From the NCBI GenBank assembly GCA_902478455.1, contig CABSLJ010000001.1, forward strand, positions 1 to 57,759: a DNA stretch of 57,759 bases. The letters are read 5' to 3'. Below, in pieces: positions 34,338 to 43,200 of this stretch (position 1 is the stretch's first letter; the number at the start of each line of letters is the position of its first letter). Source of the stretch: an uncultured Oscillospiraceae bacterium. GTDB lineage: Bacteria > Bacillota > Clostridia > Oscillospirales > Acutalibacteraceae. The position numbers and the translations under genes are program-made. The notes beneath the pieces are model-generated. The model worked only from the letters and a program-made list of their open reading frames with translations. It had not been told where the DNA came from and ran no database searches.

Positions 34338-34589
34338 CTATTTGGCGGTGAAGAACACGATGATGTTCATCACAATATCAAGCACAAAAAAGCCGATGGC
34401 AATGAATTTGGTCCAGCGGGCCAGGAAAGCGTCAATGGAGCGGGCCTTGTTTTTAGCGAAGAAGGTGTCCGCGCCACCGGTGATGGCTCCCAGGTTTTGC
34501 TGGTGGCCTTCCTGCAGCAGGACGACGATGATAATGCCCACGCAAAAGATCGCGAATATAATTCCAAAAATAAACTCTGTGACACCCAT
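34338..34589 (-). CDS. secG: Preprotein translocase subunit SecG
   Basis: SecG is a small membrane subunit of the SecYEG channel that assists protein export. The 83-residue product has two membrane helices (FIFGIIFAIFCVGIIIVVLLQ and FIAIGFFVLDIVMNIIVFF, listed in parts) around the loop GHQQNLGAITGGADTFFAK, typical of the family. The ATG at 34589 is used because GGAGG is eight bases before it; the GTG at 34598 overlaps that site. Confidence 0.92.
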   Translation of the reverse strand: MGVTEFIFGIIFAIFCVGIIIVVLLQEGHQQNLGAITGGADTFFAKNKARSIDAFLARWTKFIAIGFFVLDIVMNIIVFFTAK

Positions 34590-34628
34590 TGTGTGCACCT
34601 CCGTAAGTTATCCACATGATACTAAACT

Positions 34629-34657
34629 AGAATATCATAAACCGACTGTATTTGCAA
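34629..34657 (-). promoter_or_regulatory. Putative promoter of secG
   Basis: On the minus strand TTGCAA (34652-34657) and TATTCT (34629-34634) are 17 bases apart, 40 bases before the secG start. Confidence 0.6.
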
Positions 34658-34703
34658 GCTATTTTTTCAGTTTTTCGCCGCTTTTTGAACCAGAATCTGC
34701 CAT

Positions 34704-34728
34704 GTTTAAAGGAAATGCGGACGGGTAT
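34704..34728 (+). promoter_or_regulatory. SigB-like promoter of a putative small RNA
   Basis: GTTTAA (34704-34709), 13 bases, then GGGTAT (34723-34728) match the general-stress sigma-B consensus of Bacillus closely. An overlapping sigma-A-like TATTCT or TATTAT lacks a good -35. Whether this organism has such a sigma factor cannot be seen here. Confidence 0.5.
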
Positions 34729-34735
34729 TCTATTA

Positions 34736-34888
34736 TCAGGCTCCCTGAAACACGTTTTGAACCGTTTCGGATAGCCTGGCCGCCGCCTTCCCGCCCATTG
34801 GGCTACGGGAGGCGGTGGTTTCTTTTGTGATGCATTTTCCTTCCCGATACCATATCATTCCAGGAGTAAGCGGCGCCAGGCCGACCAT
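34736..34888 (-). CDS. Doubtful 50-residue frame opposite the small RNA
   Basis: A minus-strand frame encodes MVGLAPLTPGMIWYREGKCI followed by TKETTASRSPMGGKAAARLS and a short tail. The composition is protein-like, but there is no ribosome site, and the region looks better explained as a plus-strand RNA. It is recorded so it can be checked. Confidence 0.15.
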   Translation of the reverse strand: MVGLAPLTPGMIWYREGKCITKETTASRSPMGGKAAARLSETVQNVFQGA

Positions 34889-34953
34889 ACTACTACCAGG
34901 CTGTTTGAGACAACTATTTGCGTTTGCTGTTTCGAATTGCCTGGGCCATGTTC

Positions 34954-34987
34954 TCCGGGAAACCGGGGACATGGCTTTTTATTTGCC
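34954..34987 (+). terminator. Intrinsic terminator of the putative small RNA
   Basis: GCCATGTTCTCCGG pairs with CCGGGGACATGGC (one bulged T) around a GAAA loop and is followed by TTTTTATTTG. No plus-strand gene ends here, which is the main reason to suspect an RNA gene upstream. Confidence 0.8.
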
Positions 34988-34992
34988 TGCGT

Positions 34993-35472
34993 TTAAACCG
35001 AGTCCTTCCGGACGGCGTCTCCCGCTTTCTTTTTTCCGATTCTGAAAATGAAGAATTTGCAGTAGGAAAAATCGAGGATAAAGTTTAACAGCATCTTTGT
35101 GATCTTGGCCAGGTATTCGTTCCAGCCGCTGTCGATCAAAAAGGAGATGAACTGCACCCCCAGCGGCGTGGCAACGGCGTAATACAGCCCGTACAGCGCC
35201 ATACCCAAATAGAGATTGCTGGCCGACTGGAAGGTGTACTTCCGGTTGAGGGTAAAGTTAAACAGGCACGAGAGCACCACCGAGGCCACCTCGGCGATCC
35301 ACAGCGTCTCCCTGGTGCAGAACAGGTTGATGACCGTAAAGGAAACGAATTCTATGATTCCCGCGCCCAGGCTGAAGCAGACAAATTTCAGAAACTGAAG
35401 CACTGCCGCCTTTGCGCCCCTGGAACCCGAAGAAACTTCTGCTTTTTCCGGCGAGGCGATTCGCTCGTTCAA
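34993..35472 (-). CDS. GtrA-family membrane protein
   Basis: The 159-residue protein has four membrane helices in the GtrA pattern: FLKFVCFSLGAGIIEFVSF, then VASVVLSCLFNFTLNRKYTF with the conserved NFxxNRKYTF, and two C-terminal helices ending YCKFFIF. GtrA proteins are thought to help flip lipid-linked sugars for cell-surface glycans or teichoic acids. The start is a TTG at 35472 with AAGGGGG seven bases upstream. No glycosyltransferase partner lies next to it. Confidence 0.88.
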   Translation of the reverse strand: MNERIASPEKAEVSSGSRGAKAAVLQFLKFVCFSLGAGIIEFVSFTVINLFCTRETLWIAEVASVVLSCLFNFTLNRKYTFQSASNLYLGMALYGLYYAVATPLGVQFISFLIDSGWNEYLAKITKMLLNFILDFSYCKFFIFRIGKKKAGDAVRKDSV

Positions 35473-35608
35473 TGGTTGACCCCCTTGCCCGCCCTAGGCA
35501 TGCCCTGAGGCGGCTTGCGTTTTTTTCAGTGTAGCACAGATCGACAAGTTTTTCCACCCTTAGTACGTGTTTGCACAGGTCCCGCCGGGCGACGCTTGTT
35601 CCAGTAAA

Positions 35609-35639
35609 GGGGAGGGGCCGTCCGAACGGCGCCCTCCCC
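35609..35639 (-). terminator. GC-rich hairpin after serS
   Basis: GGGGAGGGGCCGTCC faces GGCGCCCTCCCC. On the minus strand it is followed by TTTACT. It lies just after the serS stop, so it is the likely terminator, though the T-run is short. Confidence 0.6.
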
Positions 35640-35646
35640 CGGCAAA

Positions 35647-36924
35647 TTACTGAATTTTATCCTTCCCGCCCATATACATCCGCAGCGGCTGCGGGATGGC
35701 GATGGAGCCGTCGGCCTGAAGGTTGTTCTCCAGAAAGGCGATCAGCATTCTCGGCGGGGCGACCACGGTGTTGTTGAGGGTGTGGGGGAAGTAGTTCCCC
35801 TTTTCGCCCCTGACGCGGATGCCCAGCCTTCTCGCCTGGGCGTCTCCCAGATTGGAGCAGGAGCCCACCTCGAAGTACTTCTGCTGCCTGGGGGACCAGG
35901 CCTCCACATCGATGCTCTTGACCTTGAGGTCGGCGAGGTCGCCCGAGCAGCACTCGAGCGTGCGCACGGGGATATCAAGCGAACGGAAGAAGTCGACCGT
36001 ATGATGGTAGAGCTTGTGGAACCACTCCATGCTCTCCTCGGGTTTGCAGACGACCACCATCTCCTGCTTTTCAAACTGATGGATGCGGTAGACGCCGCGC
36101 TCCTCAATCCCGTGCGCGCCGACCTCCTTGCGGAAGCAGGGGGAGTAGCTGGTCAGCGCCTGAGGCAGCTCTTCCTCTTTTAAGATGGTGTCGATGAACT
36201 TGCCGATCATCGAATGCTCGCTCGTGCCCACAAGATAGAGGTCTTCCCCCTCGATCTTATACATCATGTTTTCCATCTCAGAAAAGCTCATCACGCCGGT
36301 CACGACGTCGCTGCGGATCATGTAGGGGGGGATGTAGTAGGTGAAGCCGCGGTCGATCATGAAATCCCGCGCATAAGAGAGAATACCCGAATGCAGACGG
36401 GCGATATCTCCCTTGAGGTAGTAAAAGCCGTTGCCGCTGGTTTTGCGGGCGCTGTCCAGGTCGATGCCGTTGAGGCGCTCCATGATGTCGACATGATAGG
36501 GCACCTCAAAGGCGGGCACCGCCGGCTCGCCGAAGCGCTCAACCTCCACGTTTTCGCTGTCGTCCCGGCCGATGGGCACCGAACCGTCGATCAGGTTGGG
36601 TATGACCAGCATCCGCTCACGGATTTTGGCGCTGAGCTCGTCCTCGAGCACCTCCAGGTCGACGAGCTGCTGGCCGATCTCGGTGCTCTGCGCCTTGGCC
36701 GCCTCGGCCTCCTCCTTCTGGCCCTTGGCCATCAGAGCGCCGATCTGCTTGCTGACAACCTTGCGCTGGTTGCGCAGCGAATCCCCCTTGGCCTTTGCCT
36801 CGCGGAACTGCTTGTCCAGCTCGACGACCTCGTCGACGAGGGGGAGCTTGTCGTCCTGGAATTTTTTCCGGATGTTTTCTTTGATGCATTCCGGGCTTGT
36901 GCGGAACAGTGCGATGTCCAACAT
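35647..36924 (-). CDS. serS: Seryl-tRNA synthetase
   Basis: SerRS charges tRNA(Ser) in the cytoplasm. The 425-residue product has the N-terminal antiparallel coiled coil (residues about 28-105) that binds the long arm of tRNA(Ser), followed by the class II catalytic core. Motif 2 is seen in SPCFRKEVGAHGIEERGVYR and HQFEKQEMV, and motif 3 lies in the C-terminal NTVVAPPRMLIAFLENN. The ATG at 36924 has AGGAGG eight bases upstream; the frame continues back through the leader but is not translated. A T-box leader precedes it, so expression responds to uncharged tRNA(Ser). Confidence 0.96.
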   Translation of the reverse strand: MLDIALFRTSPECIKENIRKKFQDDKLPLVDEVVELDKQFREAKAKGDSLRNQRKVVSKQIGALMAKGQKEEAEAAKAQSTEIGQQLVDLEVLEDELSAKIRERMLVIPNLIDGSVPIGRDDSENVEVERFGEPAVPAFEVPYHVDIMERLNGIDLDSARKTSGNGFYYLKGDIARLHSGILSYARDFMIDRGFTYYIPPYMIRSDVVTGVMSFSEMENMMYKIEGEDLYLVGTSEHSMIGKFIDTILKEEELPQALTSYSPCFRKEVGAHGIEERGVYRIHQFEKQEMVVVCKPEESMEWFHKLYHHTVDFFRSLDIPVRTLECCSGDLADLKVKSIDVEAWSPRQQKYFEVGSCSNLGDAQARRLGIRVRGEKGNYFPHTLNNTVVAPPRMLIAFLENNLQADGSIAIPQPLRMYMGGKDKIQ

Positions 36925-36961
36925 ACTGATTGCCTCCTGCTTGTTTGAAGTGATGTCTGGA

Positions 36962-37272
36962 ATAAAAAAAGAATCCTCCATCCCCTTCTGTTTGGGACGA
37001 AAGATTCCGTGTTGCCACCCAATTTGCCGGAGCTGACTGCAGCCCGGCCACTCAAAGGTGCGGTAAAGGGCACCGGCCTTCCGGCTCATCACCGGCCGCT
37101 CAAAGGGTGGAACAGCCCTGCCCGCCGCCGGTTCGCACCATCCACCGGCTCTCTGAAGGCGCGCTTGGGGCCTTAGCCCTTTTCCAACGCGTTTGCCTGT
37201 TTGCTTCTGTGATCGAATATCCCGGGAAAGGGGAAATCCGGCTTCCCGGAGCGGGAAGCGCTCTTTGCTTCT
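36962..37272 (-). promoter_or_regulatory. T-box leader of serS
   Basis: On the minus strand, the T-box sequence GGGTGGCAACACGG (37007-37020 on the plus strand) is followed by a terminator hairpin, GAATC...GTCCC against GGGGAT...GATTC, and a run of seven T (plus-strand 36964-36970). About 250 bases of GC-rich, hairpin-forming leader precede it, as expected for stem I. Uncharged tRNA should favour antitermination; the specifier codon was not resolved by eye. Confidence 0.88.
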
Positions 37273-37274
37273 CT

Positions 37275-37303
37275 ATTGTATACCATTATCGCCCGGCTTG
37301 CAA
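37275..37303 (-). promoter_or_regulatory. Promoter of the serS T-box leader
   Basis: On the minus strand TTGCAA (37298-37303) and TACAAT (37275-37280) are exactly 17 bases apart, directly upstream of the T-box leader. Confidence 0.7.
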
Positions 37304-37521
37304 GAAAAAATGCGGCGGGAATCCATGTTTTACTGAAAAAGTACAGGATTGGCAGGTTCCACTGTTCTTCCGGGAAAGACCGTTTCCCCGGTGCGGTGAG
37401 TCCTTTGCAGACATGATTTGCCGGTCTTTACAAAAAAGAAATCTGACCTGTCTATCATAGAGTCTGAAACAAATACGGGCAGAATGGATAAAAAGAAACG
37501 GCTTTTTGCAAAAACAAATGA

Positions 37522-37550
37522 TTGACAAACCGCCGGCCCCGGTTTAAACT
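37522..37550 (+). promoter_or_regulatory. Putative promoter of hppA
   Basis: TTGACA (37522-37527) and TAAACT (37545-37550) are 17 bases apart. The start would be near 37557, leaving a leader of about 255 bases. Confidence 0.65.
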
Positions 37551-37556
37551 GAAACT

Positions 37557-37715
37557 ATCCTGAATAAGTGGTGGAGTCTGTCATAGGGCGCGATATGTGC
37601 TCTATTTATTCATGGTGTTTCACAAAAGATGGAGGAATCGCACTCGATTTTTCGATTGGATCCCTGACTTTTATGAAGACAAGGGCAGAACTTCGTTTGG
37701 AGGTTCTGCTTTTTT
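37557..37715 (+). promoter_or_regulatory. hppA leader with attenuator
   Basis: The leader forms a hairpin AGGGCGC (37585-37591) / GTGCTCT (37597-37603), and later an intrinsic terminator, GCAGAAC (37685-37691) / GTTCTGC (37703-37709), followed by six T. The pyrophosphatase starts about 100 bases after this terminator. A premature terminator in a long leader indicates riboswitch-like or other attenuation control. It does not match the fluoride, ydaO or T-box signatures I know. Confidence 0.5.
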
Positions 37716-37813
37716 ATTTTCAGAAAGAATTTGTGGGCATTGGGATGAATCTGTCCGGAAGCCACCCTTTGTTTGGGAAATACGCAATTTGTCAGAAGGG
37801 ATTGGTCACGTTT

Positions 37814-39901
37814 ATGGAGCCCCAGCTTTCAATGTTCTATGCGCTCTCTTTCATCGCGGTCGCATTGGCGTTTGCCTTTGCCGTCTACCTGTATTTGTGG
37901 GTCAAGAGACAGCGGACGGAAAACGCCAAAATCAAAGAGGTATCCGCGCTGATCAAAGAGGGCGCAAATACTTTTATGCGCAGGGAATATAAAATTCTTG
38001 CGATTTTTGCCGGCGTGGCCGCTGTACTTATCTTTTTGTTTCTGCCCGCCCCTGTTTGGAAAGGCAAGATTCTGAGCAACTTATCCATGGCGCTCGCCTA
38101 TCTGGCCGGAACGGCTCTTTCCGCCGTGGCAGGTAAGATCGGCATTCTCGTCGCCACCTGCGCCAACTCCCGCGCCGCTGAGGGTGCGAAGCGCGGCATC
38201 AAGCCGGCATTTTTGATCGGTTTCCGCGGCGGCGCCGTGATGGGGCTGGCCGTGGTCGGTTTTTCCCTTTTGGGCGTAGCGGCGGTTTTGATGATCGTTG
38301 GAGATTCCACCATTCTCCTGGGTTTTTCATTCGGCGCAAGCTCTCTGGCCCTCTTTGCCAAGGCGGGCGGTGGTATCTTTACCAAAACGGCCGACATTTC
38401 CGCCGACCTGACGGGTAAGGTGGAGCTCGGCATCCCGGAGGATGACCCGCGCAATCCGGCCGTTATCGCCGATAATGTCGGCGATAACGTCGGCGACGTC
38501 GCCGGCATGGGCGCCGACCTGTTCGATTCCAACGTCGCAGCCATGGCCTCGGCGCTGGTCATCGCCCAGTCGCTTTCCGGCGGAAAATTTGCCAACGTCT
38601 CCATGGTGTTCTGCTATGCGGCGCTCGGACTGATCGCCTCCATCCTCGGCATCGCCGCCGCCCGCATCGGCAAAAAAGGCAACCCGACCAGAGCGCTCAA
38701 CTCCTCTACTTATATCACAACCGCCATTTTCATTGTGCTGACCGCGCTGGCGACGCTGCTGTTTGAAGGCTTCTCCTGGCGCATCTGGGGCGCTTCCGCC
38801 GTCGGCCTGCTGGTCGGCGTTATCATCGGCATCACGACCGACTATTTCACCGACGACTCCAAGCCCATTGTCCGGCGCGTGGCCCATGCTTCCAAATCCG
38901 GTCCGGCGTTTACCATTCTGTCCGGCGTTTCCTACGGCTTTGTCTCCGCTCTGCCCGCTATGGCCGGCATCGCTGTTTCGGCGCTGGTCGCTTATAAAAT
39001 CTGCGAGCCCATGGGCCCGGGCTACGCTATTTTCGGCATCTCCATGGCCGCCGTCGGCATGCTGTCCATCGTCGGCATGATCATCTCCAACGACGCCTAC
39101 GGCCCCATTGTGGACAATGCCCGTGGTCTGGCCGAGATGGGCGACCTCGGTGAGGAAACCATCCGTACAGCCGACGAGCTTGACAGCGCCGGCAACACGG
39201 TAAAGGCGGTCACCAAGGGCTTTTCTATCGGCGCCGCCGGCTTGACGGTCATCTCCCTGCTCGGCGCCTTCCTGTCCGAGGTCAACGTCGCTCTCATCGA
39301 GGCGGGAAAGCAGGCCATCACGGGTTTTGACATCATGAATCCCACCGTCTTCTTCGGCATCCTGATTGGCGCGGCCATTCCGGCGGTTTTCTCCGCCATG
39401 CTCATCCTCGGTGTGGACAAAAACGCCCAGCGCATGGTGGGGGAGATTCACCGCCAGTTTGATTCCATCCCCGGTCTGCGTGAGGGCAAGGCGGGCGTCA
39501 AGCCGGAATACGGCAAATGCATCGACATCGCCACGAGCGGCGCGCTCCGTGAGCTGATTCCGGCCGGACTGATGACCATTGTCGCCACGCTGATTGTCGG
39601 CTTTGTCGGCGGTCCGCTGGCCATCGGCGGCTTCCTGCTGGGCAATATTGTGACCGGTCTGCTCCTGGCGCTGTTTATGTCCAACGCGGGCGGCCTGTGG
39701 GACAATTCCAAAAAATATGTCGAATCGGGCAACGAGGGCGGCAAGGGCAGCGACGCCCACAAGTCGGCCGTTGTGGGAGACACGGTGGGCGATCCCTTCA
39801 AGGACACCGCCGGTCCGTCGATCAACACGCAGATTACGGTCGTCTCTTTGGTCGCGTCCCTGATGTCCTCTCTGTTTGTCGCCTTTTCCATCTTTGGTTA
39901 A
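37814..39901 (+). CDS. hppA: Membrane ion-translocating pyrophosphatase
   Basis: This integral membrane enzyme couples pyrophosphate hydrolysis to pumping of protons or sodium ions. The ATG at 37814 gives 695 residues with about 16 helices. The active-site loop is KTADISADLTGKVELGIPED and DDPRNPAVIADNVGDNVGDV, containing the Asp clusters that bind Mg-PPi; DAYGPIVDNARGLAEM is also diagnostic. The segment GNTVKAVTKG has Lys where potassium-dependent enzymes carry Ala, which points to a potassium-independent, probably proton-pumping type. AAGGGA lies about 12 bases upstream, a loose spacing, so the start is not certain. Confidence 0.93.
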   Translation: MEPQLSMFYALSFIAVALAFAFAVYLYLWVKRQRTENAKIKEVSALIKEGANTFMRREYKILAIFAGVAAVLIFLFLPAPVWKGKILSNLSMALAYLAGTALSAVAGKIGILVATCANSRAAEGAKRGIKPAFLIGFRGGAVMGLAVVGFSLLGVAAVLMIVGDSTILLGFSFGASSLALFAKAGGGIFTKTADISADLTGKVELGIPEDDPRNPAVIADNVGDNVGDVAGMGADLFDSNVAAMASALVIAQSLSGGKFANVSMVFCYAALGLIASILGIAAARIGKKGNPTRALNSSTYITTAIFIVLTALATLLFEGFSWRIWGASAVGLLVGVIIGITTDYFTDDSKPIVRRVAHASKSGPAFTILSGVSYGFVSALPAMAGIAVSALVAYKICEPMGPGYAIFGISMAAVGMLSIVGMIISNDAYGPIVDNARGLAEMGDLGEETIRTADELDSAGNTVKAVTKGFSIGAAGLTVISLLGAFLSEVNVALIEAGKQAITGFDIMNPTVFFGILIGAAIPAVFSAMLILGVDKNAQRMVGEIHRQFDSIPGLREGKAGVKPEYGKCIDIATSGALRELIPAGLMTIVATLIVGFVGGPLAIGGFLLGNIVTGLLLALFMSNAGGLWDNSKKYVESGNEGGKGSDAHKSAVVGDTVGDPFKDTAGPSINTQITVVSLVASLMSSLFVAFSIFG

Positions 39902-40165
39902 GCGGACGCTTCTCTCGTAAATCAGATCATTACCTCTCTATCTCCCAATATGTAAAACCGGAAGGGGTTTGCCGTCAGGGTAGCCCCTCCGGCGGCGGGA
40001 ACAGGCAGGACGGAAGGACCTGCGGCTTTTTCCTGTTGCCCCCGGGCGCGCTGCAAGCTTTGCGGCGCGCCCTTTTTGATAGTCTGTTTCAGGTTACGGC
40101 GGGAGCGTGGGGCGGAGGAAAGGCCGCAGTTATCCAACGGAAAAAACGGCGGCTTTGGATTGCCG
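39902..40165. other. Intergenic region with hairpins after hppA
   Basis: An inverted repeat CCGGA-GGGG / CCCCTCCGG lies at about 39958-39993. Further on, the terminator at 40044-40077 ends the hppA transcript. Otherwise no gene or RNA is seen. Confidence 0.5.
40044..40077 (+). terminator. Intrinsic terminator after hppA
   Basis: GGGCGCGC and GCGCGCCC close a stem with further pairing inside (GCAA/TTGC), followed by five T. Confidence 0.8.
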
Positions 40166-40194
40166 TTGCACACGGGGAAGGGAAGCGGTATAAT
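40166..40194 (+). promoter_or_regulatory. Promoter of the EndoQ-helicase gene
   Basis: TTGCAC (40166-40171) and a perfect TATAAT (40189-40194) are separated by 17 bases, 33 bases before the ATG. Confidence 0.75.
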
Positions 40195-40227
40195 GATACC
40201 GATAAAATTCGACATCGGAGGCAGCGT

Positions 40228-43200
40228 ATGACCATTGCCGACCTTCATATCCACTCCAAATACTCCCGCGCCACCAGCCGGGACTGTGACCTTGCGCACC
40301 TGGACCTGTGGGCGCGGCGCAAGGGCATTGGCCTGTTGGGCACGGGAGATTTCACCCATCCCGCCTGGCGCGCCGAACTTGCCGAGCAGCTTGTTCCGGC
40401 CGAGGAGGGGCTTTACACCCTGCGCGGAGACCTGCGCCTTCCCGCAGCGGTCGCGGGAGGGGAGGAACAGCCGCGCTTTGTCCTTTCGGGAGAGATCAGC
40501 TCCATCTACAAGAAAAACGGCCGTGTGCGCAAGGTGCACAACGTCATCCTGCTGCCGAGTCTGGAGGCGGCCGAGGAACTGTCCCACAAACTGGAAGCCA
40601 TCGGCAACATCCATTCGGACGGCCGCCCCATTTTGGGGCTCGACAGTCGCGACCTTCTGGAGATCACGCTGGAAAGCTGTCCTTCGGCCGTTTTCATCCC
40701 GGCCCACATCTGGACGCCCCATTTTTCCCTCTTCGGGGCCTTTTCCGGCTTTGACGCCATAGAGGAATGCTTTGAGGACCTCACGCCGCACATCCACGCC
40801 CTTGAGACCGGCCTTTCCTCCGACCCGCCCATGAACTGGCGGGTCTCCGCCCTGGACGGCTACACCCTCGTCTCCCATTCGGACGCCCATTCCCCGCAGA
40901 AGCTGGGGCGGGAGGCCGACCTTCTGGAGATAGACCTCTCCTATCCGGCCTTGGCCCGCGCCCTCGAAACAGGGGAGGGCTTTCTCGGGACGCTCGAGTT
41001 TTTCCCCGAGGAGGGCAAGTATCATCTCGACGGCCACCGCGCCTGCGGCCTTTGTATTCCCCCTTCGGAAACCGTGCGTCTGGGCGGAAAGTGTCCTGTC
41101 TGCGGCAAAAAAATCACCATCGGCGTGCAGCACCGCGTGGAGGAATTGGCCGACCGCGCGGAGGGCGTTTCCCGCCCCGGCGGCAAGCCCTTTGAGAGCA
41201 TTGTCCCCTTGCCGGAGGTCATCGCCAGCTCGACCGGCGCTTCCCCTACGGGCGTGCGCACGCTGGAAACCTACGCCCGCCTTCTGTCCGCACTCGGCAC
41301 GGAATTTACCATTCTGCGCGAGACCCCGCCTGAGGAGATCGAACGGGTCGCCGGTCCTTGTGTGGCCGAGGGCGTCCGCCGCCTGCGCCGCGGCCAGGTG
41401 GAGCGCGCGCCAGGCTATGACGGGGCCTATGGAACCATCACTCTGCTGAATCCTTATGAAATAGAAACCATCAACGGCCAGCTTTCCCTGTTCGGCATGC
41501 CGGCGGGGAAGCCCAAAAAGCCCGCGCGGCGGTCTGCGCCCAAAGCGAAGGACGCGCTGCCCAAAACGGCGGAGGAACCGAACGCCGCTGCAACTGAGCA
41601 GCTCAATCCCGAGCAGCGCGAGGCCGTGGAGGCGGTGGAGGAGGCCGTCGCCGTCGTGGCGGGGCCGGGAACCGGCAAAACGAAAACCCTCGTCGCCCGC
41701 ATCGCCTATCTTGTGGAACAGCGCGGGGCAACGCCGGAGAGCATTACGGCCGTCACCTTTACCAACCAGGCTGCGGCCGAGATGCGCGAACGCCTGGAGC
41801 AGCGTCTCGGCAGAAAGGGCGTGCGCGGCATGCAGATCGGCACCTTTCACTCCATCTGCCTGCGCCTGCTCGGAGATGTGACCCTCATCGGCGAGGCCGA
41901 CGCTCTCGACATCGCCGCCGGACTGCTCTCCTCCCGCGGCCTCAGAAGCACGCCGCGGGCCCTTGTGCAGGCCGTTTCCAGAGTCAAGAACGGCTGCTCC
42001 TGTGAGGCGGTCGGTCTGGAGGAGGAACTTTTCGAGGCTTATAACGCCGCCCTGCGCGGGGAAGGCGTCCTCGATTTTGACGATCTTCTTCTCCAAGCCC
42101 TCTCCTGTGCGCCGGAGGACAAGCGCGCTTTTACCCACTTGCTGGTGGATGAGTTCCAGGACATCAACGACGTGCAGTATGGCCTTGTGCGCGCGTGGAG
42201 CCGGGAAGGGGAGAGCCTCTTCGTCATCGGCGACCCCGACCAGTCCATCTACGGTTTCCGGGGAGCCGGAGGCCGCTGTTTCGAGCGGCTGAGGGCCGAC
42301 CTGCCCGGCCTGCGGGAAATTCGCCTGCTGCAGAACTACCGCTCCACGCCGGAAATCCTCAACTGCTCCCTTTCGGTCATCTCTCACAATCCGGGCGGCG
42401 CTCGCCTGCTGCATCCCAACCGTGGGTCGGACGCTCCTGTCCGCCTGTTGACCGCCGGGAGCGACTTTTCCGAGGCCATCTTCATCGCCAAGGAAATCGG
42501 CCGCATGGCCGGCGGCGTGGATATGGTGGAATCGGACGCCTCTCCCTCGGGGCGGACGGTCTTCCGCTCCTTTTCGGACATCGCCGTGCTCTGCCGCACC
42601 CACCGTCAGGCCGAGCTGATTGAAAAATGCCTCCGGCACGACAGCATCCCCTGCGTCGTCGCCGGCCGGGAGGATTTCCTTTCGAGCGACGAGGCGCGCG
42701 GCGCGCTCGGTTTCTTCCGCTTTCTGCTCGATGCGGGCGATCTGCCTTCCCTGCGGGCCGCGCTGAAGTTTTGTTGGGGCTGTCCCGCCGATCTGATCGA
42801 GCAGGCGGAAAGCCTCTGCCGGTCGGTGAGCGGTCCGTGTGATCCCGCCTCCCTTCGGGCGGCGCTGGGGGACCGGACGGCGCTTTTGCCCTGGATTTTG
42901 GCTGTGGAGGAATACACGCCCCTGGTCCGCAGGGAGAAGCCGCGCAAACTGCTCGAACGCTTCCTGGGGGAAAGGACGCCCTCAAAGCCGATGGAGCGTC
43001 TGTTGAATATGGCGGTCTTTCACGCGGACATGCCCTCCTTCCTGCAAAACCTGCTGCTGGGGCAGGAGGCCGACCTGCGCCGCGCGTCGGGCAAGGATTA
43101 CGCTTCGGGCGCGGTGCGCCTGATGACCCTGCACGGTTCTAAGGGACTCGAATTCCCCGTCGTCTTCCTGCCCGGCGTCAGGGCGGGGAACATCCCGCTG

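Larger units (their letters stand above)
34735..34990 (+). ncRNA. Putative structured small RNA between secG and gtrA
   Basis: A stretch of about 255 bases on the plus strand has a promoter-like element, three stable hairpins and a terminator, but no convincing gene. Hairpin 1 (about 34787-34815) pairs CCGCCT-CCCG with CGGGAGGCGG. Hairpin 2 (about 34899-34953) pairs CCAGGC-G-TTTGAGACA with TGTTTCGAA-GCCTGG through about 16 pairs; the G-T wobbles work only if the plus strand is transcribed. The last hairpin has a GAAA loop and ends in T-rich sequence. No landmark of tmRNA, SRP RNA, RNase P RNA or a known riboswitch was found. Confidence 0.5.

Noticed and set aside
34735..34990. tmRNA, SRP RNA, 6S RNA or RNase P RNA
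   Set aside because: I found no tRNA-like end, no SRP apical loop, no 6S end pairing with a central bubble and no RNase P core motif, so only an unnamed RNA is proposed.
37557..37715. Fluoride riboswitch before hppA
   Set aside because: The aptamer core and its pseudoknot partner could not be found in the leader.
37568..37813. Extension of the pyrophosphatase by 82 residues
   Set aside because: The stretch contains an intrinsic terminator and no membrane-protein features. The family begins near the chosen ATG.
39922..42639. A 905-residue open frame on the minus strand opposite the EndoQ-helicase gene
   Set aside because: It has no family signature and no ribosome site. Long antisense frames are expected in GC-rich coding DNA, and the plus strand shows complete enzyme motifs.
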